The notes: generated from the sequence alone by a model not told the origin. Positions 8,274-16,736 are shown, numbered from the stretch's first letter. The stretch: 64,000 nt of DNA from Synechococcus sp. CC9311 (GCF_000014585.1 NC_008319.1:620001-684000); one strand, 5' to 3'. Made by a program: numbers and translations.

Positions 8274-8809
8274 GTTTGGTAACACTGAGACGCAAAATTT
8301 GGATTCATTTCTATAACTCGTATTTCATCCTCGATTTGCTTTTCTGGCCCTTCAAAACTATAACTGATCTTGAGGATTCCTGGAATTGTACTGAAATCAA
8401 AGGTGCGGGTGATTGGTTTGTTCTTTGAGACAACTGTTGAGCTTGGCTCTGAGTCAACGTGAACTATAAGTCTTGGATCTTGGTCAATGGTTTTGAGGTG
8501 CTCACCTAACGTTTCAGCTGGACTTGAGCAGGCCGTTTCGAAATTATATTTGTCATTGTTTTTGATCCACTCTTGTGTGAAATAAGAATCTTCTTTTTGC
8601 ATGGTCTGAATGTTGTCATTGATCGCTGCTTCCATGCTTGCCCTGGCGGATGAATGTGCACTCACGCTGAGGGCTGCTACGGAAAGTCTCCCCACTGCTG
8701 TGAGGGCAGAGGCCATTAAGATTCCAGCAATCAAGACCTCCACAATGGTGAATCCATTGGCTGTCACCTTGTGTTGACTTTGGTGTCGATAGCGACCCTT
8801 GATATTCAC
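8270..8809 (-). CDS. PilV/GspI-like pseudopilin, module B
   Basis: A 179-residue minor pilin. After a 19-residue leader comes TANG|FTIVEVLIAGILMASAL with Glu +5. It corresponds in position and pattern to 1396-1866 of module A, with the shared ending NPNFASQC / HPTFAPRC. The gap to the preceding large gene is 93 bases, while its end overlaps the next gene by four, so coupling is tighter downstream than upstream. Confidence 0.85.
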   Translation of the reverse strand: MNIKGRYRHQSQHKVTANGFTIVEVLIAGILMASALTAVGRLSVAALSVSAHSSARASMEAAINDNIQTMQKEDSYFTQEWIKNNDKYNFETACSSPAETLGEHLKTIDQDPRLIVHVDSEPSSTVVSKNKPITRTFDFSTIPGILKISYSFEGPEKQIEDEIRVIEMNPNFASQCYQT

Positions 8810-8902
8810 TCTGTGTTTTTTAAATCAATGCGTGATTCGTGACTTCTCTTTCATTTTAAATGTCATTACTGTCCTCGTTCTGAGGCGATAATGAGAGTTG
8901 AA

Positions 8903-10669
8903 TTACCAACGGCGGAATGTATCCAGGCCACTGCCCCGAATGCCGCGGGTCACCATCTGGCCATAGCCAGGAAAGTTTTTATTTTCCCAGCCCCAAAGAT
9001 CATTGAGATCGCGAACGACGCTGCTGCTTCCGTTGGTGTCGGTCATCAAGGAGAACGGTCCTGAGTTGGTGCAGATTCCATCAGCCCAGATCAGGCCGTT
9101 CAGTTTGGTTCCGCTGCTGCCTGTTTTTACAAACCCTGGAATGAGATGAACAGTTGCATTGGGCAGACTGTCGCCATCAAAGGCCAGCACGTATTGATCA
9201 GTTTGTGGAGAGACCGAATCACAACTGCGTACGCCTGAGGGTTTCGGTGCTGCCGAGAGAATCACCAGTTGCTCTGGTTCAGCGTTGCAGGTTGTTTCCT
9301 CATTGTTCACACCACAAAGTTCGCTGCCGTTGCCGAGACTGATGCTGCCGGTGATGCCAGTTTCTGAGGGTGCCACGGTGGATGTTCCTGGATATTCCAA
9401 ATGCAAGACCACGGGCCTGCTGGCGCTGGTTTCGATCAGCAACCTTGTGTTGGTGAGGTTGATGTGTTCAACGAATACGTGGCAGTCGGATCCTTTGCCA
9501 TTGCACAGTTCATTGGTACTGAGTCGGATCACTGCAGCGTTATCTTCTTCGATGTCTGGTCGGCTCTGCGCAGTGGCTGTATTGGTATCTCGACTGCAAG
9601 CAATGGATTGGCATTCCTGCAGGCCTTGTGTGTCATCAAAGGTCCAGATCCGTACGTGTTCTGAGCCTGGATGCTTGTCCTGGGTTAGACCTAAGTCCCA
9701 GATATTGCTTGTCGGAAGACCCCCCAGGATTGGAACGATTCTGTCCTTGAGATTATCGTTGTTATCACTGGCGCGAACGTCTTCAAGCAGATCGTCGGGA
9801 TCGCATCCTGTTTCCTTTTGATAGGGCTCAGCGCTACTTACATTGAGCAATACTTTTCCATTGCCGATATCTAGGTTGCTTTTCAGGATTTTGGTGTCAC
9901 CGAGGGAGAGTGTGGGGCCTGACAATACAGCCCAATCTCCCTCGCCTACGACGATCGAGTTCACATAGAGGGAACGTAACAACAGCGTTCTCGCTAGGTA
10001 ATTTGTTTTGGGGTCATCACCATCCCGCAAAACAATGCCTTCGATTTGGAAGCGCCCTTCTCCTAATCCGTTGTTTTCGGCTGTTGCTGTTGTTGCATAG
10101 CCCCTCAGTCGATACTGGAGTTTGATGTTGTTCTGTCCATCCTTGCGTTGGCTGGTAGTGCCTGCTGTTAAATCCGTATGGGGAGGATTTGCGTTTCCTG
10201 CATCAGCGGGCACCGCTGCTGGTAGTTGACTTCGATCGGTGCAGAGCTCTCTGAGCAGGAAGTTTGTCTGGTTTGCAGGGTTCCAACCCCACTGCTCAGA
10301 TCCTGGATTTTCTGGATTGCCGCCGTTGTGATTGAGGGTGAAGAGGTATCCCTTGTATTTGCTTTTGACCTCCTCATCTCCACCGCCTTGTTTGTCCTTA
10401 TTTAGATCGCTATCGACCTCCCTGTGATTGTTCTCATTCAGCTCGCTGAGGATTCGGTTAAATCCATTCAAGGCTGCCGTTTCGGCCATCTGCTGATAGC
10501 TCTCGGCGGCTCCAAGTTTGCGTCCCATTAGTTGCCGTAGAAGCAATCCGCTCACCCCTGCGATTAGCACCATTCCCATCATCAAGGCGAGCAATAAAGA
10601 AAGCCCTTGTTCTTGTGCGGGAATCTTTAGACCCGATCTTTTAATGCCGAAGGCTCTTGGAAATTTCAT
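8903..10669 (-). CDS. Large PilX-like pilus protein, module B
   Basis: A 588-residue paralogue of the 543-residue protein at 1869-3500. The N-terminus has EQGLSLLLALMMGMVLIAGV then SYQQMAETAALNGFNRIL; later shared blocks include WAVLSG/WGVLTA, HVFVEHINL/HIYVEHINL and the ending GSGLDTFRRW. ATG 10669 directly follows the stop of the preceding pilin with no gap. About 45 extra residues, mainly an acidic Asn/Asp/Lys-rich insertion near residue 60, distinguish it. Expected to be an inner-membrane-inserted minor pilin with a large exposed domain; its ligand is unknown. Confidence 0.8.
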   Translation of the reverse strand: MKFPRAFGIKRSGLKIPAQEQGLSLLLALMMGMVLIAGVSGLLLRQLMGRKLGAAESYQQMAETAALNGFNRILSELNENNHREVDSDLNKDKQGGGDEEVKSKYKGYLFTLNHNGGNPENPGSEQWGWNPANQTNFLLRELCTDRSQLPAAVPADAGNANPPHTDLTAGTTSQRKDGQNNIKLQYRLRGYATTATAENNGLGEGRFQIEGIVLRDGDDPKTNYLARTLLLRSLYVNSIVVGEGDWAVLSGPTLSLGDTKILKSNLDIGNGKVLLNVSSAEPYQKETGCDPDDLLEDVRASDNNDNLKDRIVPILGGLPTSNIWDLGLTQDKHPGSEHVRIWTFDDTQGLQECQSIACSRDTNTATAQSRPDIEEDNAAVIRLSTNELCNGKGSDCHVFVEHINLTNTRLLIETSASRPVVLHLEYPGTSTVAPSETGITGSISLGNGSELCGVNNEETTCNAEPEQLVILSAAPKPSGVRSCDSVSPQTDQYVLAFDGDSLPNATVHLIPGFVKTGSSGTKLNGLIWADGICTNSGPFSLMTDTNGSSSVVRDLNDLWGWENKNFPGYGQMVTRGIRGSGLDTFRRW

Positions 10670-11245
10670 TTATCCACAGTTGGGAGTTGTTGCTTCTGCC
10701 TTAATTGACCCTCGATTGATGTCACTGGCACCGTTGCTGAGATTTATGCAAGCGACCACATTCAGCTTTGATTCTTCGCGATTTGCTGTAATCGTGAATA
10801 AATTAATATTATTTGATATTCCCACTTTGTAGTTCCCATTGGCAAGAATGATCTCATCGTCTTCAAAGCTTTGCGTATTATCATCAACGCTTTCAGGCTC
10901 ATCACCAAGACTTTTAGTCTCATCGTCTTTGAGCTCGGTTATGGGGCCTTCTACAGTCATTATGGCGCTAATGTTATGGAGATCGAGCCAACTTGTTGGT
11001 AGAATTCCATATTCATCTGCATAAGCGGCTATAGTTGTTTGCAGCTGTGAGACTGTTGCCACAACCTCATTTTGTGTTGTGCGGTTCACTTGATTGATGT
11101 AGTTTGGCAGTGCAATGCTTGAGAGTGTTCCGACGATTGCAACCGTTATAATGCATTCACTTAGTGTGAATCCGTGATCGCAAGTTATTTCCTTGATCGT
11201 GTTCGCTGCTGTCGAATAGGTTTTCCATCTGTTGGTTATGGCCAT
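10670..11245 (-). CDS. Type IV pilin-like protein, module B second position
   Basis: A 191-residue pilin from ATG 11245, preceded by AAAGG at a reasonable spacing; a GTG 12 codons upstream is an alternative. The motif DHG|FTLSECIITVAIVGTLSS has Glu +5 followed directly by Cys, unusual in a pilin helix, then ALPNYINQVNRT. An Asp/Glu/Ser-rich segment (residues about 105-135) is absent from the module A paralogue. The shared block NVVACINLSNGASD near the C-terminus marks the pair as paralogues. Confidence 0.8.
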   Translation of the reverse strand: MAITNRWKTYSTAANTIKEITCDHGFTLSECIITVAIVGTLSSIALPNYINQVNRTTQNEVVATVSQLQTTIAAYADEYGILPTSWLDLHNISAIMTVEGPITELKDDETKSLGDEPESVDDNTQSFEDDEIILANGNYKVGISNNINLFTITANREESKLNVVACINLSNGASDINRGSIKAEATTPNCG

Positions 11246-11277
11246 GATTCGTCGCCTTTGATTCCTTTCTTGTTGTC

Positions 11278-11314
11278 GCACTCTCTCGAGTGAATTATTC
11301 GCTTTAGAGAGTGC
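11278..11314. other. Hairpin between the first two pilin genes of module B
   Basis: GCACTCTCT and AGAGAGTGC form a perfect 9-bp stem around a 19-base loop. No T-run follows in either direction, so it is more likely an mRNA stability or processing element, or an attenuator, than a simple terminator. Confidence 0.5.
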
Positions 11315-11333
11315 GTAGTATTGTTAATCGCTT

Positions 11334-11888
11334 TTAGCTTTTGCCTGCTTCTGGATTACCAATTACAATGGTTCCGCTTGATAGGGCAGGGATATCTGGT
11401 GTTGGTGCTTGGTAACCGGCTTCTCCTTCTACACCACTTCCTGAGGATCCCGTTACAGCATTTTGAGCGGTTAAGTAAACGGAAGATGTGATTGTCGATT
11501 CTGAAAGACTTCCGCTGGTCGTATTTCCTGTTGCGATAATTTGATTTGTATCAGCATTTTCTGGATCTGGGCAGCTAAAAGTGAAATACCTTGTGTCTGC
11601 TGGACATGGGATGCTTCCAGTTCCAATAGCAGAATTTGCAGCTGACAAGCCGCCCTCTTGGTATGCGGCATAAATCTGTTTTAAATAGGAGCTAGATACA
11701 CTTTTGGCTTCGGTGGCTTTGGCTTTATCTGTTTGGCTTAAGAAGTTCGGAAGTGCAACAGCAGACAAAATCCCAACAATCACAATCACGATCATCAGCT
11801 CCACCAAGGTGAAGCCCTTTTCGAGAAGATTGCGGCTTTTCTTGCGGTTGATCAGGGCCAATTGCATGCGGCTATTCAGTGGATTCAT
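11334..11888 (-). CDS. PilA-like type IV pilin, module B
   Basis: A 184-residue pilin. LLEKG|FTLVELMIVIVIVGILSA gives cleavage after Gly, Phe +1 and Glu +5. The first 60 residues are very close to the module A PilA-like protein; the remainder is different, Ser/Thr/Gly-rich, with two Cys near PCPADTRYFTFSCPDP. It opens module B, with 88 bases and a hairpin before the next gene. Conserved assembly helix with diverged surface domain is the pattern expected of alternative pilus subunits under diversifying pressure. Confidence 0.85.
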   Translation of the reverse strand: MNPLNSRMQLALINRKKSRNLLEKGFTLVELMIVIVIVGILSAVALPNFLSQTDKAKATEAKSVSSSYLKQIYAAYQEGGLSAANSAIGTGSIPCPADTRYFTFSCPDPENADTNQIIATGNTTSGSLSESTITSSVYLTAQNAVTGSSGSGVEGEAGYQAPTPDIPALSSGTIVIGNPEAGKS

Positions 11889-11989
11889 GATGTTTAGTTT
11901 GTTTGTTGTTTCTTCGGCACGTTTTGTGCTCTCCTATTCATCGTCTCTTTTATGAATGGCCAGTAGCCGAGAAAACAGCTAGAGCTCTC

Positions 11990-12003
11990 TAAGAACGTTC
12001 TTA
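11990..12003. promoter_or_regulatory. Perfect 14-bp palindrome at the start codon of the histidine kinase
   Basis: TAAGAACGTTCTTA is a perfect palindrome whose last base is the A of the kinase start codon. It lies in the 114-base divergent region shared with the module B pilin promoter. A dimeric repressor site or a start-masking hairpin are both possible. Confidence 0.4.
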
Positions 12004-13313
12004 TGGTTCTGGCTTCATCGCGGAAACATCTGTTTTTACCGTCCCTGCGGATTGGCTTGCAGTCCGCTGCTCTGCTCTCCGTGATCGCTGGCTATGCCTT
12101 GTTCTTGGCGATTAACGCTGGTTTGGCGGATGTCCAGCGTCGTGACAATCACCAGCGCTTAGCTGCCTCCTTGATCCTGCAGCTCAGGGGTGCAACACCT
12201 CCTGCTTTGCCTTTGGAAAACGAGACGTTGCAGATTCGCCTGCATTCCGAGGGGCCTGATTTGCTCCCTCAGCAGCAATCACTTGCGGAAGGACAGCAGT
12301 GGCTGGTGAGTCGTCGTCGCGTTTCAACAGCGCAGGGCGATTGGCAGTGGTTGGAACTGCGTCAAAACATCACTCATTCCCTAGCCCAGGAGCGCTTCAG
12401 CCAGCTTTCGTTGCTCGCGCTGGCTGGTGGGTCAATCTTGTTGACCTTTGTTTTGTTGCGTCTTGTACATCGCCGTGAACTGGTGTTGCCGCTTCAAGAG
12501 CTTGATCATCAGTTCCAGACTCTTGATGCTGACAATCTTGGTGATCATTTGCTCGATCCGGATCATCAGCCGCATGAGTTGCGCCCAATCGCCTTGGCTT
12601 TCAACAACCTGCAGGAACGCCTGGCTGTCGAGTGGAAGCGTGAGCGCAGCTTTGTTGATGGAGTTGCCCATGAGCTGCGCACGCCCATCACATTGATGTC
12701 TGGCCACGCCCAACGTCTTCAGCGGCATCCGCTCCCACTTGAGTTACAACGCTCCATCTCGGTGGTTGCCTCAGAAGCCAAGCGGATGGGGGTGACTATC
12801 ACGATGTTGCGTGACTTGTCCCGCGCAACAGCGGGGCGTTTGGACTTGAAACTGGAAAACCTTGATGTCGATGAGCAGTTGCTGATTGCTTATGAACGTC
12901 TTTCCTTGGTTGCTGATGGACGTTTGCTGTTGCCAACACCTCTGTCTACAACGTCTACAACTTTGATCGGTGATCATTGCCGGGTTCAAGAGTGCCTTGA
13001 TGCCTTAGTTAAAAATGCGTTGCTCTACAGCGAAGGACCTGTCTGTTTGGAGGCCTCCTTAGAGGAGGATTGCTGCGTGCTGCATGTGCTTGATTCTGGA
13101 TGCGGAACTTCCTCATCAGAGCGCTCTTTTGAGTTGCAGCGGTTCAGGAGAGGAACCAGCTCGGCTGGCAGTCGTGGCTCGGGGATTGGCTTATCACTGG
13201 TGGATGCCCTGCTGAAAGCGATGGATGGCAGCTTGCAGATTGCTGATGTGCCCGGCGGTGGCGCAGATTGTCAGATGCGCTTCAGGCGCTCGTTTTCTCC
13301 AGCCTCGCCATGA
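12003..13313 (+). CDS. Sensor histidine kinase
   Basis: A 436-residue membrane kinase. One membrane segment near residues 15-35 and a second near 140-160 enclose a periplasmic sensor of about 100 residues; a HAMP-like linker follows. The HisKA box is GVAHELRTPITLMSGH (phospho-His about 221), then the N box ALVKNALLYSEG and G boxes DSGCGT and GSGIGLSLVDALL. It is divergent from pilin module B and converges with the OmpR-type regulator at 13282-14013, overlapping it by 32 bases. The neighbourhood suggests it senses a signal for pilin expression; that is inference. Confidence 0.9.
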   Translation: MVLASSRKHLFLPSLRIGLQSAALLSVIAGYALFLAINAGLADVQRRDNHQRLAASLILQLRGATPPALPLENETLQIRLHSEGPDLLPQQQSLAEGQQWLVSRRRVSTAQGDWQWLELRQNITHSLAQERFSQLSLLALAGGSILLTFVLLRLVHRRELVLPLQELDHQFQTLDADNLGDHLLDPDHQPHELRPIALAFNNLQERLAVEWKRERSFVDGVAHELRTPITLMSGHAQRLQRHPLPLELQRSISVVASEAKRMGVTITMLRDLSRATAGRLDLKLENLDVDEQLLIAYERLSLVADGRLLLPTPLSTTSTTLIGDHCRVQECLDALVKNALLYSEGPVCLEASLEEDCCVLHVLDSGCGTSSSERSFELQRFRRGTSSAGSRGSGIGLSLVDALLKAMDGSLQIADVPGGGADCQMRFRRSFSPASP

Positions 13314-14013
13314 ATCCAATCCCTCGAATGGTGTGGAGAAGTTGGGGGTGATCTGGCTTCTCTACTTTGCGGCGCAGGTAGCCCATATAGACATCCAGCG
13401 TGTTGGGATCACCCACGAACGGCGCACCCCACACTCCTTCCAAAATGTTTTTGCGGTGTAGCACCTCCCCATGGTGGCCAATCAGATAGCAAAGGAGATC
13501 GAATTCCCGTTGCGTTAGCGAGAGCTTGTGTTCGCCTCGATGCACCGCTCGTTTTAGGAGGTTGATGCGCAAGTCTCCGAGCTCCAACTGTTCCTTTTGT
13601 TTTTCGGCAGCGGCGAATGTGCCACGTCTAAGCCGTGCTCGAACCCGTGCATGGAGTTCCCTCAGTTCAAAGGGTTTGCTGATGTAGTCATCAGCTCCAT
13701 AGTCGAGGGCTTGCACCCGTGCGTCGAGATCATCGTGGGCCGTGAGCATCAGCACCGGTGTGGTGTTGCCACTGCTCCGCAGGCGCTGGCAGATCTCCAG
13801 GCCGTCGAAATCGGGCAGGTTCCAATCCAAAACCACAAGGTCAAAGCGTTGCTGCCGCAGAAGTGTTAGGGCTTTACTACCAGTTTTGCTGCACGTACAC
13901 GTCACTTTGTCGCTTGTGAACTCTTCATAGAGAAAGCTCAGCAGCTCTGGATCGTCATCAACGAGCAGCACTTGGGATTTGGGTTGTTGACCTTCGTGAT
14001 CGTGCTTGCTCAC
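13282..14013 (-). CDS. OmpR/PhoB-family response regulator
   Basis: A 243-residue regulator. I chose GTG 14013 because AGAGG lies 7 bases before it and the receiver domain starts soon after; an ATG far upstream would add a low-complexity tail. The receiver has the acidic pair in VDDDPELL, the phospho-acceptor in VVLDWNLPD, Thr in MLTAHD and Lys in ISKPF. The C-terminal winged helix ends LHTIRGIGFMARLE. Encoded opposite the kinase at 12003-13313 and overlapping its 3' end, so the two are a probable pair despite not sharing a transcript. Confidence 0.9.
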   Translation of the reverse strand: MSKHDHEGQQPKSQVLLVDDDPELLSFLYEEFTSDKVTCTCSKTGSKALTLLRQQRFDLVVLDWNLPDFDGLEICQRLRSSGNTTPVLMLTAHDDLDARVQALDYGADDYISKPFELRELHARVRARLRRGTFAAAEKQKEQLELGDLRINLLKRAVHRGEHKLSLTQREFDLLCYLIGHHGEVLHRKNILEGVWGAPFVGDPNTLDVYMGYLRRKVEKPDHPQLLHTIRGIGFMARLEKTSA

Positions 14014-14126
14014 ATTCAAACCTCTTCTTTTTTTTCCAGCTCTTTGTCCAATCTCACATTGATTTTCCTCTGAGACATCCCCCCTTTGGGGGATTGTCTT
14101 GACTCTTTGTGTCTCTCTGACGGGCG

Positions 14127-14714
14127 ATGGTCTGGAGTTTTTGTTGGATGCTCTTGCCCTTTCTGCCACTTTGTGATTCGCAGGGGGAACACTTCCTGCA
14201 GTTGCGTGTTGATCCTGTGCCTCTTGCGACGGCATCTCGGCCTCAAGCTCAGGCTGGTTTTGTCTTGCCCCTGGCTTTGTCTGCGTCAGCGGTGTTGCTT
14301 TTGGGTAGCGCTTCCATCTACACCCTCAGTCTTCAAGGACGTTTGCGCCTGCATGCACTTCTAAGGCGGGATGTCACTGCTGATCAGTTGCGTTCCGCGG
14401 CACAAGCGTTTGCTGCAGCTGCCCGTGGGCCTGAATCTTGTTTGCTGCCGTGGCCATTCACGGATTGGTCTGATATCGCCCAGTCCTGCGAAGGTGCCGA
14501 TCCATTCGCGGTGAGTCGTGGTGTGGTGGCTGAGATTCCATGGTCTCTACTCGATTGGCAGCCCAGCACTCGCAGTGGGCAATTGACACTGCAATTGGCG
14601 GACGGCCGAACCGGAAGCTTTCGGCTTGGGTTAGATCCCACTGCTCCTGCCGTACTCGGTATTGGTGATGTTCAGCTTCAGGCCCGAGTTCCTCAGCTGG
14701 AGGGCGAGTCATGA
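14127..14714 (+). CDS. PilX-like minor pilin, third pilin set
   Basis: A protein of up to 195 residues that opens a four-gene minor-pilin set on the plus strand. The segment QAG|FVLPLALSASAVLLLGSASIY near residue 43 is a PilX-like N-terminal helix, preceded by an unusually long leader; ATG 14148 (GGAG upstream) is an equally good start. Cys pairs occur in the exposed part (ESCLLPWPF; AQSCEG). The stop overlaps the next start as ATGA. Its slot matches the large PilX-like proteins of the two modules, but it is only a third of their length. Confidence 0.65.
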   Translation: MVWSFCWMLLPFLPLCDSQGEHFLQLRVDPVPLATASRPQAQAGFVLPLALSASAVLLLGSASIYTLSLQGRLRLHALLRRDVTADQLRSAAQAFAAAARGPESCLLPWPFTDWSDIAQSCEGADPFAVSRGVVAEIPWSLLDWQPSTRSGQLTLQLADGRTGSFRLGLDPTAPAVLGIGDVQLQARVPQLEGES

Positions 14715-15139
14715 CGTTGGTTGAAGTGGTGGTTTCGTCTGTTGTGTTGGCCGGTGGCAGCAGTGCCGCCCTGGGCGTATGGAATCAGGCTGCTCATGAA
14801 ATTCAACGCTCTACCCAGTTGGATGCTTTGTCACTTCAATTGGAGACCGCGCGTATCGCTACGGATCGTTGGCTTCAGTCAGCACCGGTATCCGCTGATT
14901 TGCTCGATCCAAGCTCACAAGACTGCAGCTTTAATGCAACGGCTTTAGAAGCAGCCCTTGCTGATCGCTTGCCGATTGGATCTGATGTTCGCAGCCGATG
15001 GACCCCCGATCCGCAGGGTCTTGGTTATTGGTTGGAACTCAGTGCTGTTCCCCAGAAACAAGCGTCTCCATTGATCAGGCGTTTGCTGTTTACGCCTGCG
15101 GCCTATGGCCTCTGCCAGCCCGAGGATCTGAGCTCATGA
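14711..15139 (+). CDS. PilV/GspI-like pseudopilin lacking a leader peptide, third set
   Basis: A 142-residue protein whose very first residues, MTLVEVVVSSVVLAGG, are the mature pilin N-terminus with Met in place of Phe +1 and Glu at +5. Upstream in frame there is a stop 16 codons before and no ATG, GTG or TTG in between, so no longer start is available without a frameshift. The rest resembles GspI/PilV proteins, with Cys in the exposed domain. It overlaps the genes on both sides by four bases. If the start is right, the protein would bypass peptidase cleavage. Confidence 0.7.
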   Translation: MTLVEVVVSSVVLAGGSSAALGVWNQAAHEIQRSTQLDALSLQLETARIATDRWLQSAPVSADLLDPSSQDCSFNATALEAALADRLPIGSDVRSRWTPDPQGLGYWLELSAVPQKQASPLIRRLLFTPAAYGLCQPEDLSS

Positions 15140-15654
15140 GCTTGATCGAGCAGCTGATGGTGGTGAGTGTCCTGGGGATTGTGCTGTCGGTTCCATTTGT
15201 GACGGGTCGCAGCGATCGTGATCAGCTTCAACTGGATGCCAGTGCGCGACGCTTGCAGATCGGTTTGGATCGAGCTCGCAGTATCGCCAAGCGTGAACAG
15301 CGAGCTTGCGGAATTGCTCTCACCGAGGAGGGGTTTCGTGCTCCTGATGAAGAGTTCCTGAGTGGTGCCATTCCCTCCTGTACTGGGATCGGCTTCTCGT
15401 TGCAGGAGGATTTTGAGCATGGCCCGATTGTCTTGAGTACCAACCTGCCGTCGGTGTTGCGCGTCACCGCCAATGGTTTGATTTTGGATGGAGGAATCGC
15501 GGTGCTCAGTCATCCACGTTTAGTCAAAGCTCGTTGTTTGGTGGTGAGCTTGCCCTTGGGAGTGAGTCGCATTGGCTCTTATCAGGATCCACTTCCTTCC
15601 AAGGGCGGGCGCCTAGGAAGTAGTCGTTGCTTGCCTCATGTCTCAGCGCGCTAA
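15136..15654 (+). CDS. FimT/GspH-like pseudopilin lacking a leader peptide, third set
   Basis: A 172-residue protein beginning MSLIEQLMVVSVLGIVLS, again the mature pilin start with Met at +1 and Glu at +5. The frame is open further upstream, but inside the preceding gene and without a Gly|Phe motif; ATG 15136 overlaps the previous stop (ATGA) and is the natural start. The middle has LDRARSIAKREQRACGIAL, typical of GspH/FimT proteins. Together with its leaderless neighbour this is an unusual pair. Confidence 0.7.
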   Translation: MSLIEQLMVVSVLGIVLSVPFVTGRSDRDQLQLDASARRLQIGLDRARSIAKREQRACGIALTEEGFRAPDEEFLSGAIPSCTGIGFSLQEDFEHGPIVLSTNLPSVLRVTANGLILDGGIAVLSHPRLVKARCLVVSLPLGVSRIGSYQDPLPSKGGRLGSSRCLPHVSAR

Positions 15655-16246
15655 GTGGATGATCAGGCAATTTCCTTCAACAAATGCCAATCGTGGCTTC
15701 ACGTTGATCGAGCTGCTGCTCTCCCTGAGCCTTGGCAGCATGCTGTTTGTTGTGTTGCTGCAGCTGATCGGCGCTGATCTACGCCTAGGTAAAAGTATGG
15801 CGAGTCGTTTGCGTGAATCGGCGCAGCGCCGCCGCACCTTGGAGCTGATTCGTGATGAATTAGCGATTGGCTCTACCTGGATGGTTGATCCTGCTGTCTC
15901 CCATCAATGGCCCTGTGCCATGGCTGGCCGGCAGCCCGTGTTGGCGATCGGCTTGGATTCAGCTCACACCCAGGCTTCAATTCAAACCATTGTTTACAGC
16001 GTGGGAGCTGCGCCCTCACCGATTTGGCGCGGCCAGGTTTTGATGCGTTGCGGGCCCGCCTACGGACTCGATGGTGTGATCAGGGCAGGGGGTAGGGCCC
16101 AAAATCGTGTTCTCATTGATGGATTACCTAAACAGGGTTTGGGGTTTCAAGCTCGCCTTGACTCTCAATCCAAAGTGCTGCATCTCGAGTTAGAGCAGCT
16201 GGCTGATGGTGGCTCTGGACGCCTTCGCTCTGTTGCGGTGTTTTGA
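15638..16246 (+). CDS. PilW/GspJ-like pseudopilin, third set
   Basis: A 202-residue minor pilin with a proper leader: ANRG|FTLIELLLSLSLGSMLF, Phe +1 and Glu +5. LRESAQRRRTLELIRDELAIG after the helix is characteristic of PilW/GspJ proteins. It overlaps the previous gene by 17 bases and ends the X-V-H-W set. Unlike the PilW-like proteins of the two modules it has no vWA domain. A single normal prepilin among leaderless partners is notable. Confidence 0.85.
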   Translation: MSQRAKWMIRQFPSTNANRGFTLIELLLSLSLGSMLFVVLLQLIGADLRLGKSMASRLRESAQRRRTLELIRDELAIGSTWMVDPAVSHQWPCAMAGRQPVLAIGLDSAHTQASIQTIVYSVGAAPSPIWRGQVLMRCGPAYGLDGVIRAGGRAQNRVLIDGLPKQGLGFQARLDSQSKVLHLELEQLADGGSGRLRSVAVF

Positions 16247-16313
16247 TGCTTGGAGACTTACGGGTCAAGCAGTTAGCGTTTCTTTCATTTTCATTCTGAT
16301 GGGTTCTGGAGCC

Positions 16314-16559
16314 TTATTCGTTGAAATAAACTTTGATTCTGATTTTCACCCAGCGCTTGTAAGGAAACACTCTCCAGAATCGCCATAATCCCCAGGCAAG
16401 TAGCCAGCCAAATAGCCCCACGACCAGTCCAACTAGGAATGAATGTCCAACTAAAAATGGTCCGCTGTATTCCAAATGAAACAGTTCAACTAAAAAGGCA
16501 GATGACACTGCAACCAAATAGGTGGGGATTTGAGGATGATGATTGGTTTGATTTTGCAA
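16314..16559 (-). CDS. Possible small membrane protein
   Basis: An 81-codon frame beginning with TTG. It encodes a hydrophobic stretch (FLVGLVVGLFGWLLAWGLWRFW) followed by a basic tail (YKRWVKIRIKVY), plausible for a single-pass or hairpin membrane protein. There is no clear ribosome site and I recognise no family. The rest of the gap 16247-16736 shows nothing else. Confidence 0.3.
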   Translation of the reverse strand: MQNQTNHHPQIPTYLVAVSSAFLVELFHLEYSGPFLVGHSFLVGLVVGLFGWLLAWGLWRFWRVFPYKRWVKIRIKVYFNE

Positions 16560-16736
16560 GTAGCTTGAGACCTATTGATTCAATTCTAAGCAAGTGTTCT
16601 TTGAAGGTTCTCTATCGTTACACCACTACACCGGCTATCTCTATGACGGCATCAAATAGTTTTAATTAATGCTGATTCAGCGATATCCAAGTATGTGGTC
16701 TCAGCAACTGCAGGCTACATCAAGCTCATATTGGTT

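Noticed and set aside
9285-9821. 178-codon plus-strand frame
   Set aside because: Lies wholly antisense to the PilX-like gene, whose product has clear paralogue conservation.
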